A stretch of DNA of 23,229 bases from Saprospiraceae bacterium UBA7328 (GTDB lineage: Bacteria; Bacteroidota; Bacteroidia; Chitinophagales; Saprospiraceae): NCBI GenBank assembly GCA_002471345.1, contig DKPS01000224.1, positions 1-23,229 on the forward strand, given 5' to 3'. Both the position numbers and the translations under genes were made by a program. The notes beneath the pieces are model-generated. The model worked only from the letters and a program-made list of their open reading frames with translations, searched no databases and was not told the origin of the DNA. This document shows positions 16,546 through 23,229 of the stretch, piece by piece. How positions within the stretch are numbered: position 1 is the stretch's first letter; every line of letters begins with the position of its first letter.

Positions 16546-17448
16546 ATGGCCAATTTTAGGAAGAATCATCAAAGAAACTCAAATCCTTTTACTGGCCTCA
16601 CCTTGCGAGTTTTTATCATCATTGTCATTCTGAGTGTACTTTTATTAGGGGCTAATTCCTTTTTTCAAAATTTAAAAACTGTGATGATTGAGGATTCTGT
16701 TTCAAATGCAACAGATCCAATTGAGAGAGATTATCTGCCCATCTCAGACCTGGAACTAGAAGTGGTGCATCATAAGTATTATTCTCTTGGCTACAATGAG
16801 CAATATGAAATACCTAATTGGGTAGCATATATCATTACAAGAGATGAATTGAAAATTCCAAATGTAAAAAGATATAGAGATTATATAAGAGACCCATCTG
16901 TATCCACACAGAGCGCTCATTATAAAGATTATAGCAATAGTGGATACACAAGAGGTCATCTTGCTCCTGCTGGAGACATGGCTTTTAATAAAACAGCTAT
17001 GAAGGAGAGTTTTTACATGTCCAATATCACCCCACAGAAAAAGGCATTTAATAATGGAATTTGGAAAGAACTAGAAGAGAATGTAAGAGACTGGGCTTTC
17101 TCGAATGAGAGACTTTACGTCGTCACTGGCCCGATAGTAAAAAATATAGATCTAAGAATAGGAAGGAATGATGTAGGGGTACCAAATAGTTTTTACAAAG
17201 CTATTTTGGATAATAGCGGATCAGAGAAAAAAACAATTGGCTTTATCATTCCTAATGAAAAATCTGATCAAAAGTTAGAAAACTATACAGTGAGCATAGA
17301 CAAGATAGAACAAGAGACGGGTTTGGATTTGTTCTCTGATTTATACACCGAATCAAGTCCTGAATTAGAAGCATCTTTTGATGTAAAAAAATGGAAATGG
17401 AGTAATAAGAGACACAAACTTCGTATCAATAAATGGAATAAAGAATGA
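16546..17448 (+). CDS. Membrane-anchored DNA/RNA non-specific endonuclease (NUC1/EndA family)
   Basis: This 300-residue protein is a beta-beta-alpha metal nuclease that cleaves DNA and RNA without sequence preference. Residues 1-16 are basic, and one hydrophobic segment at about 19-38 should anchor it in the inner membrane with the nuclease domain outside the cytoplasm. The catalytic motif is YTRGHLAPAGDM, with general-base His138; the metal-ligand Asn is in AFNNGIWKELE. The Asp before RGH in many relatives is Thr here, a tolerated position. The stop overlaps the start of the HerA-like gene (ATGA), so the two are translationally coupled. In other bacteria such nucleases scavenge extracellular DNA or act in competence. 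Confidence 0.92.
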   Translation: MANFRKNHQRNSNPFTGLTLRVFIIIVILSVLLLGANSFFQNLKTVMIEDSVSNATDPIERDYLPISDLELEVVHHKYYSLGYNEQYEIPNWVAYIITRDELKIPNVKRYRDYIRDPSVSTQSAHYKDYSNSGYTRGHLAPAGDMAFNKTAMKESFYMSNITPQKKAFNNGIWKELEENVRDWAFSNERLYVVTGPIVKNIDLRIGRNDVGVPNSFYKAILDNSGSEKKTIGFIIPNEKSDQKLENYTVSIDKIEQETGLDLFSDLYTESSPELEASFDVKKWKWSNKRHKLRINKWNKE

Positions 17449-18989
17449 GTAAAGAAAAATTCATAGAAGAGATTAAATCAGGTTATATTTTTGAGGGAGA
17501 TTCTATACTACTTGGAGGAGCAACGTATGATGAAGAATGTCAAAAGGAACTCTTTGTACGCCTCCCACTTCAAACGCTGAATAGACATGGACTCATATCA
17601 GGGGCAACAGGAACGGGCAAAACTAAAACCCTACAGATATTGACCGAACAGCTTTCTGCTAGAGGGGTTCCTTCACTCATTATGGACATAAAGGGAGATC
17701 TCAGTGGAATAGCGGCAGAAGGAAATGATCATCCAAAAATTGAGGAGAGGCACAACAAGATTGGTTACCCATTTATTCCTGGTAAAGCACCGGTAGAGTT
17801 TCTTTCTCTTAGTGATGAACATGGAGTGAGGCTCAGGTCCACAATCACAGAATTCGGACCAATTTTACTAACCAAGATCCTTAACCTATCAGACGCTCAG
17901 GAAGGAATAATAGCAGTTCTTTTTAAGTATTGTGATGATCATGAGTTACCTCTTTTAGATATAAAAGACCTTAAAAAGCTCTTGAATTATTCTATAGGTG
18001 CTGGGAAAGATGCTATCGAGGAAGAGTATGGTAAGATGTCTTCAGTGTCAGTAGGAGCAATTTTGAGGAAACTAGTTGCCTTAGAACAGCAGGATGCAGA
18101 ATTGTTTTTTGGTGAACCTTCTTTTGATGTTGATGACCTCATGAGAATGGATGAAAATGGAAATGGCATTGTTTCGATTCTAAGGCTTACGGATATTCAG
18201 AATCGACCTAAACTCTTTTCGACCTTCATGCTACAATTGCTTGCTGAAATCTATGCTACTTTTCCTGAAGAAGGTGACTTAGAGCAACCCAAATTGTGCA
18301 TGTTCATTGATGAAGCACATTTGGTGTTTGATGAAGCTTCAAATGAATTATTGAGACAAATAGAAACTATAATTAAACTAATAAGATCTAAAGGTGTCGG
18401 AATTTTCTTCATCACTCAGAATCCAACTGATATCCCTGATGAAGTCTTAGGTCAATTAGGCATGAAAATTCAACACGCCTTGAGAGCTTTTACTGCAAAA
18501 GATAGAAAGGCCATTAAACTTGCAGCCCAGAACTATCCACTTTCTGATCATTATGACATAGAAGAAATTATAACTAAATTAGGAATCGGAGAAGCACTCT
18601 ATACCGCATTAAATGAAGATGGAATACCCACACCTCTAGTACATCTCTTACTTAGAGCACCGCAATCAAGAATGGATGTGTTGACTAAAGAGGAAATCAA
18701 AACAATCTCGAAAGAATCAGATCTGACGAAAAAGTACAATAAGGAAGTAGACAGAGAAAGTGCATATGAAATTCTGAGTGGAAAGATAGAAGAGTATAAG
18801 TCCGAAGAACAAGTAGAAAAAAGGACAAAACAAAGGAAAAGAGAAAAAACTGCTTTTGAGAAAATGATAAACAGTACAACAAGTAGGCAAATAGGACGAA
18901 CTATAGCGAGAGAATTGACAAGAGGCTTATTAGGAGCATTAGGAGTAAAAACTACAAGAAGGAGAACAAGAAATAGCTTCCCATGGTAG
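17445..18989 (+). CDS. HerA-like P-loop ATPase (DUF853/YjgR family)
   Basis: This 514-residue ATPase belongs to the DUF853/YjgR branch of HerA-FtsK proteins, which form ring-shaped DNA translocases; the cellular job of YjgR is not established. Walker A is GATGTGKT (53-60), Walker B is LCMFIDEAH with Asp289 and Glu290, and a sensor region ITQNPTDIPDEVLGQLG follows. An arginine-rich tail (TTRRRTRNSF) may bind DNA or membrane. There is no transmembrane segment. The ATG at 17445 overlaps the stop of the NUC1 gene by 4 nt. HerA proteins often pair with NurA or defence nucleases; here the upstream partner is a membrane-anchored non-specific nuclease. Confidence 0.9.
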   Translation: MSKEKFIEEIKSGYIFEGDSILLGGATYDEECQKELFVRLPLQTLNRHGLISGATGTGKTKTLQILTEQLSARGVPSLIMDIKGDLSGIAAEGNDHPKIEERHNKIGYPFIPGKAPVEFLSLSDEHGVRLRSTITEFGPILLTKILNLSDAQEGIIAVLFKYCDDHELPLLDIKDLKKLLNYSIGAGKDAIEEEYGKMSSVSVGAILRKLVALEQQDAELFFGEPSFDVDDLMRMDENGNGIVSILRLTDIQNRPKLFSTFMLQLLAEIYATFPEEGDLEQPKLCMFIDEAHLVFDEASNELLRQIETIIKLIRSKGVGIFFITQNPTDIPDEVLGQLGMKIQHALRAFTAKDRKAIKLAAQNYPLSDHYDIEEIITKLGIGEALYTALNEDGIPTPLVHLLLRAPQSRMDVLTKEEIKTISKESDLTKKYNKEVDRESAYEILSGKIEEYKSEEQVEKRTKQRKREKTAFEKMINSTTSRQIGRTIARELTRGLLGALGVKTTRRRTRNSFPW

Positions 18990-18996
18990 ATAGGTA

Positions 18997-19602
18997 CTAA
19001 TTTCTCTTTTGAGTAACAAGTCTGGTATGAACCTGTATGGACGTGTCATGTTTCAGAGACTTTCCATTTTGGATTTGCGAATGATGTAGATTCACAAACT
19101 TCTTCCAAGGTGTAGTCTTATGATAATTACCATAGAAATAAGCTGCCATCATTTTCATTTCATATGCATTTCTGAATCCAGGGATTGCTTGAATTGGTTC
19201 AGATTTTTCATCTAAGAATACAATAGTGGGAAGTTTTGTCGATTGATTATTGGTAATTACAGCAGTGAGCTGATGATAACCGCCTTTCCAAATGCTGTTT
19301 TCCAGATGATAAGTTTTGTCCTTATAGACTATTGGTTTTTTTGACTGAGCATCAAATTTTATAGAATAATAGTTGTCATTCAAATATTCTACAAGATCTG
19401 GATCAGCAAAGGTGGTTTGTTCCATTTTCTTACACCAAGTACACCATTCTGTATAAATATCAACTAGTATTTTCTTTGGCTCAAGTTCAGTTTTATCCAT
19501 AGCTTCTTCCCACGACAACCAATTCACAGATTGACCAGTAAGTAGTAGACTACTCATAGACATTAAGAAAATCAAAAAGATAGAATGAATGGACTTCATC
19601 AT
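18997..19602 (-). CDS. Secreted thioredoxin-fold protein
   Basis: This protein of about 201 residues is predicted to be periplasmic. The ATG at 19602 (or the next one, 19599) begins a clear signal peptide, MKSIHSIFLIFLMSMSSLLL; the longer frame starts with a TTG at 19632 and puts ten polar residues ahead of it, so I prefer the shorter form. The redox site is EWCTWCKKME, with two Cys in a CTWC motif, and a likely cis-Pro in LPTIVFL. It looks like DsbD-gamma or DUF255-type thioredoxins, which reduce or oxidise exported proteins. It follows ribD by 98 nt on the same strand, and its stop faces the HerA-like gene. Confidence 0.85.
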   Translation of the reverse strand: MMKSIHSIFLIFLMSMSSLLLTGQSVNWLSWEEAMDKTELEPKKILVDIYTEWCTWCKKMEQTTFADPDLVEYLNDNYYSIKFDAQSKKPIVYKDKTYHLENSIWKGGYHQLTAVITNNQSTKLPTIVFLDEKSEPIQAIPGFRNAYEMKMMAAYFYGNYHKTTPWKKFVNLHHSQIQNGKSLKHDTSIQVHTRLVTQKRN

Positions 19603-19700
19603 ATTTCTATACAGGACATTGCCTAAGTACAATGATAAACCTAAATATCATAGATTTTCCACATTTATCATGCGTTTAAATTTTTTTTAACCTCTGATGT

Positions 19701-20732
19701 TTAAATCTTAACAATGTGATTCACGAAATCTTTTTGGATTTGCCAAGATTTAATTAGCTTTCCTTTAATAATTGGTGATTTAATTCCTTCAACCAAGGAA
19801 ACCTTTCTAGACGTAATAACCATTGCATCATGCCATAATTTTTCTTTGATAAACCATTTGATAATTTTGGCCCCACCTTCTACTAAAAGTGAGTGAACTC
19901 CATTTTCATATATGATTTTAAGAATGTGTGTTAACTCCCAATTTTCAAAAACAATAATTTTTTTATTTGGACGATCAATTTGATAATTACTTTTTGTAGT
20001 TAAGATTAAGGCATCTTCATCATCACAAATAATCTTGGACTTTTTAGGTATGGACTCATTACGATCAAAAACAATTCTCAAAGGACTTTTTCCTGGATAA
20101 TCACGTGTTGTGAGTGAAGGATTGTCAATAATAGCAGTTTTTGTTCCTATTAATATTCCATCGTTATCTGCTCTGAGTTTATGAGTAAAAATAGAGCATC
20201 CTTCGCCACTGATCTGTATTCTTTCTCCTATTTGACCAATAAAAAAGTCCTTGCTTTGAGCAAATTTTATTGTCACAAATGGAATTCCATTCATGTTTGC
20301 AACAAACTTTCTAATCAGAAAATCAGTTTTCTCTTGACAAATCCCTACTTCTACTTGAATTCCTTTTGATCTAAGAATATTCACGCTTTTTCCCATCATA
20401 TGGGGATTTGGGTCTGTAGAGCCAATGACCACCTTTTGAATTCCAGAATTGATTAAATCAGTAACACATGGTGGTGTTTTGCCATTATGATTACATGGCT
20501 CTAAGGAAATATAGATGGTAGCATTTTCAAGATGCTTTTTATCTGATTCTTTGACACTTAGTAATGCGTTGATCTCCGCATGATGGTTACCATATTTCTG
20601 ATGATATCCTTCACCAATTATCTGATCCTCATATACAATTAATGCTCCTACAAGAGGGTTAGATTTCACATTGTTTCCACCTAACCAAGCTAAGTCTATA
20701 CATCTTTGAATATAAAGTTCATCCTTGGTCAA
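19701..20732 (-). CDS. ribD: Bifunctional riboflavin biosynthesis deaminase/reductase
   Basis: RibD carries out the second and third steps of riboflavin synthesis from GTP: deamination of the pyrimidine ring, then NADPH-dependent reduction of the ribose. The 343-residue length is normal. The N-terminal deaminase has the zinc site HAE (51-53) and Cys80 and Cys89 in LEPCNHNGKTPPC. The reductase domain begins near 145 (VTIKFAQSKD), with GILIGTKTAIIDNPSLTTRD and LLVEGGAKIIKWF. The start is TTG at 20732, as no ATG fits. It lies 8 nt after the cysteine desulfurase stop and is the last of three linked genes. Confidence 0.95.
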   Translation of the reverse strand: MTKDELYIQRCIDLAWLGGNNVKSNPLVGALIVYEDQIIGEGYHQKYGNHHAEINALLSVKESDKKHLENATIYISLEPCNHNGKTPPCVTDLINSGIQKVVIGSTDPNPHMMGKSVNILRSKGIQVEVGICQEKTDFLIRKFVANMNGIPFVTIKFAQSKDFFIGQIGERIQISGEGCSIFTHKLRADNDGILIGTKTAIIDNPSLTTRDYPGKSPLRIVFDRNESIPKKSKIICDDEDALILTTKSNYQIDRPNKKIIVFENWELTHILKIIYENGVHSLLVEGGAKIIKWFIKEKLWHDAMVITSRKVSLVEGIKSPIIKGKLIKSWQIQKDFVNHIVKI

Positions 20733-20740
20733 AGCTGTAT

Positions 20741-21877
20741 TTATATAATGGAAATAAACTTTTCTGCAGCATTCATCACATCATCCTCAGTGGTCATATA
20801 TGAAAATGAAAACCTTACTACTTTTCTATTCTTATCAGCATCAATTGCTTCAAGGACATGACTTTCATGTTCACTTCCTGAACTGCATGCACTTCCTGCA
20901 GAGGCGCATATTCCAGCAATATCAAGATTCATCATAATCATTTCACTCTTTATATCTTTTGGAATACAGACACTCAAAACATGTGGTGCAAAAAGTTTGT
21001 CTTGATTCCCCATGAAATTGACATCCTTTCCCGATTCTAAAAGTTTGTTTTTAAATATGTTGCGGACTTTTAAAATATGCTCCATTCTTTCTTCACGATT
21101 ATTATTCCATATTTCAAGTGTTTTACCTAGACCTACTATGCCATAAAGGTTTTCAGTCCCAGCACGCATATTCCTTTCTTGAGACCCTCCATACATCAAA
21201 GGTCCCACTTTTGTATCGCCATTGATATATACAAACCCACAGCCTTTTGGGCCATTAATTTTATGGGCAGTACCAGAGAGGAAATTTATTTTAGTTGACT
21301 GTACATCTATTCCAAATTTTCCAAGACTTTGGACAGCATCAGTATGCAAAAAAGCATTGTGGTTAGAGCAAATATCTGCGACTTTCTGGAGGTCCAGCAT
21401 GGTGCCTATTTCATTATTGACATGCATGAGTGAAACCAAAGTCTCATTTGGAAATTCACTGACCAAAGATTCCAATTCACTATAGTTGATATTACCTTGA
21501 AGATCTAGACTCAGAAATTTGACATCCACTTCCTTTTGAAAAGAAAGAACAGAATTAAGCACACAATGGTGTTCTGACTTTGCACTTATGATTCTTTTCA
21601 CCCTCAGGTCCCTTACCGCTGCTCGGATTATTGAGTTATTAGATTCTGTGGCTGAAGAAGTGAAGTAAATCTCTCCAATAGATGAATTTATGGTGTCGGC
21701 AATTGTTCTTCTCGCATTTTCTATTAGTATACGAGACTTCCTACCCATAGAATGAATCGAAGATGGATTGCCATAACTTCCTGACATTACTTCCGTCATT
21801 GCTGCCAGTACTTCAGGGTCGAGTGGAGTAGTGGCAGCATGATCTAGGTATATCTTGTCTGATCCTATATTAGACAT
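20741..21877 (-). CDS. Cysteine desulfurase (NifS/IscS-like)
   Basis: This 378-residue PLP enzyme removes sulfur from cysteine as a persulfide, for iron-sulfur clusters or tRNA thiolation. The N-terminus YLDHAATTPLDPEV is typical. The PLP lysine is Lys206 in SGTAHKINGPKG, and the mobile-loop catalytic Cys is Cys331 in SAGSACSSGS. The short loop with SSG after the Cys matches the class I NifS/IscS group. Its ATG overlaps the glmM stop by 13 nt and ribD follows after 8 nt. No IscU or TusA gene is beside it, so whether it serves iron-sulfur or tRNA pathways cannot be told. It may be the tRNA-type desulfurase of Bacteroidota. Confidence 0.92.
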   Translation of the reverse strand: MSNIGSDKIYLDHAATTPLDPEVLAAMTEVMSGSYGNPSSIHSMGRKSRILIENARRTIADTINSSIGEIYFTSSATESNNSIIRAAVRDLRVKRIISAKSEHHCVLNSVLSFQKEVDVKFLSLDLQGNINYSELESLVSEFPNETLVSLMHVNNEIGTMLDLQKVADICSNHNAFLHTDAVQSLGKFGIDVQSTKINFLSGTAHKINGPKGCGFVYINGDTKVGPLMYGGSQERNMRAGTENLYGIVGLGKTLEIWNNNREERMEHILKVRNIFKNKLLESGKDVNFMGNQDKLFAPHVLSVCIPKDIKSEMIMMNLDIAGICASAGSACSSGSEHESHVLEAIDADKNRKVVRFSFSYMTTEDDVMNAAEKFISII

Positions 21878-23229
21878 AAAGCATTATTTTTTATTCGTTT
21901 TGCTAATTCCTCGGCTCGTGATTTATTAATAGATTCTGCATACACTCTTATGATAGGCTCTGTATTTGACTTCCTTAGATGAACCCATCCATCTTCAAAA
22001 TCAATTTTCAAACCGTCTAATGTATTTGTTTCCTCTTCACTATACTGTGATTCAAGTAACTTTATTAAGTTGTCCACATCAAGTTCCGGAGGCAAATTAA
22101 TTTTATCCTTTACAATCGTGTAATTACTGTAAGAAGATTTAATGACTGAAAGCGGTTGTTTTTTTTCTGCGATATGATTTAACGCAAATGCAACTCCAAG
22201 AAGACCATCTCTTCCATAATGCAACCCTGGATAAATTACACCACCATTTCCTTCTCCACCAATGACAGCATTTGTATTTTTCATTTCTTTCACGACATTG
22301 ACCTCACCTACAGCACTAGCTTTATAGGTGCCCCCATGTGAATGGGTCAAATCGCGTAAAGCTCTGGATGATGAAAGATTTGATACCGTATTACCACTTT
22401 GTTTTGAAAGAATAAAGTCTGCTGCTAGTACAATGGTATACTCTTCTCCAATAAATTCTCCTTTTTCATCTACAAATGCCAGCCGATCTACATCCGGGTC
22501 AACCGCAATACCTATATCCGCATTCTCTCTTTTAACAATTTCACACAATTCTGTCAGATGTTCAGGTTTAGGTTCGGCATTGTGATTAAACACACCGTCG
22601 ATTTCCTCATTAATCATTTGATACTGACAATCCAGTGCTTCTAAAAGTAAAGGTAGAGCCAAGGCTCCAGTAGAATTTACCGGATCAACAATAACTTTGA
22701 ATTTTTGGGACTTAATCAAGTTGATGTCTAATACATCAAGACTTAATATACTTTCGACGTGCCTTTCCATGGCGTTCTTGATAGACGAAATACTCCCTTG
22801 TTCTAAATATGACACAAAACTAAAATCCTCCTCTGTAATTGCTCGTATTAAGTAATCACCATCTTCTTTATCTAAGAACTCACCTTTATCATTTAAAAGC
22901 TTAAGCGCATTCCAATTCATTGGATTGTGGCTTGCACTGATGATTATCCCTCCTTGGGCCTTCTCTAAAATCACCATCATTTCGACAGTGGGCGTGGTAG
23001 AAAGGTCCAAATCCACTACATCTAGTCCACTCATTATCAAGGTATTAATTACGATGTTCTTGATTGTTTCTCCAGTGCCTCTGCCATCTCTACCAATGAT
23101 AATTGTTGCTTTTTTGCTTTTTTTCTTGATAAATGCTGCATAAGATGCGGCGAAAGAAGTAATTTCTATAGGAGTCAGATTCTCACCTGCTGAACCACCT
23201 ATGGTTCCTCTTATTCCAGAAATAGATTT
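21865..23229 (-). CDS. glmM: Phosphoglucosamine mutase-type phosphohexomutase, N-terminus cut by the window edge
   Basis: The enzyme converts glucosamine 6-phosphate to the 1-phosphate for UDP-GlcNAc and cell-wall synthesis. The frame is open to the right edge, so a TTG at 23040 is internal; 454 residues are visible and only a few N-terminal residues appear to be missing. It opens with KSISGIRGTIGG, typical of the Bacteroidota form. The phosphoserine loop is IISASHNP, the metal loop is DPDVDRLAF, the sugar loop is GGEGNGG, and the phosphate-binding end is KSNTEPIIRVYAES. The domain order matches alpha-D-phosphohexomutases. A mannose or glucose mutase is a less likely alternative. It overlaps the cysteine desulfurase gene by 13 nt and heads the glmM-desulfurase-ribD run. 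Confidence 0.9.
   Translation of the reverse strand, partial: KSISGIRGTIGGSAGENLTPIEITSFAASYAAFIKKKSKKATIIIGRDGRGTGETIKNIVINTLIMSGLDVVDLDLSTTPTVEMMVILEKAQGGIIISASHNPMNWNALKLLNDKGEFLDKEDGDYLIRAITEEDFSFVSYLEQGSISSIKNAMERHVESILSLDVLDINLIKSQKFKVIVDPVNSTGALALPLLLEALDCQYQMINEEIDGVFNHNAEPKPEHLTELCEIVKRENADIGIAVDPDVDRLAFVDEKGEFIGEEYTIVLAADFILSKQSGNTVSNLSSSRALRDLTHSHGGTYKASAVGEVNVVKEMKNTNAVIGGEGNGGVIYPGLHYGRDGLLGVAFALNHIAEKKQPLSVIKSSYSNYTIVKDKINLPPELDVDNLIKLLESQYSEEETNTLDGLKIDFEDGWVHLRKSNTEPIIRVYAESINKSRAEELAKRIKNNALCLI

Overview
The window reads as an AT-rich chromosomal segment of a member of the Bacteroidota, most likely a marine Cytophagales- or Saprospirales-like bacterium. The evidence is the gene families (DUF3810, a PorV-like outer-membrane barrel, a YeeE/DUF6691 pair, a choice-of-anchor Q/IPTL-CTERM protein), frequent TTG and GTG starts with little Shine-Dalgarno signal, and two TAnnTTTG-type promoter boxes. 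Genus level is a guess. No rRNA, tRNA or CRISPR array was recognised.

Region 1 (1-4339) is mobile DNA. It starts inside a Tn3-family transposase that runs off the left edge. Twelve bases after its stop comes a 38-bp Tn3-type end (2308-2345, outer tip GGGG when read from the right). About 2 kb further on, a second 38-bp end in the same orientation matches the first at 33 of 38 positions (4302-4339). Between them lie a 332-bp non-coding stretch and a secreted beta-helix surface-protein gene on the minus strand. The second end abuts, base for base, a host gene that has lost its 5' part: a 5'-nucleotidase-like protein fused to a C-terminal outer-membrane barrel (4340-6198).

Region 2 (6200-8400) holds an unrecognised small protein, a YeeE/YedE-type sulfur-compound transporter pair whose first gene is frameshifted at an A6 tract, and a small GlsB/YeaQ-type membrane protein. 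Region 3 (8417-12344, minus) is a tight five-gene run transcribed as DUF58 protein, PPK2 polyphosphate kinase, S4 RNA-binding protein, BadF/GlcNAc-kinase-like protein, PfkA. Region 4 (12518-14404) has a RadD-like helicase and thioredoxin converging on a perfect bidirectional terminator. Region 5 (14602-18989) has a DUF3810 metalloprotease-like membrane protein, a barrel protein, and a membrane-anchored NUC1 nuclease overlapping by 4 nt a HerA-like ATPase. Region 6 (18997-end, minus) has a secreted thioredoxin-fold protein and a glmM-cysteine desulfurase-ribD run, with glmM cut by the right edge.

Most of the window is ordinary housekeeping DNA. The parts worth a second look are the double-ended Tn3 right arm with its surface-protein cargo, the truncated nucleotidase-barrel fusion, the frameshifted transporter, the nuclease-HerA overlap and the dyad in front of it. 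I do not see a convincing new defence system; the nuclease-HerA pair is the nearest candidate, and the nuclease's membrane anchor argues against it.
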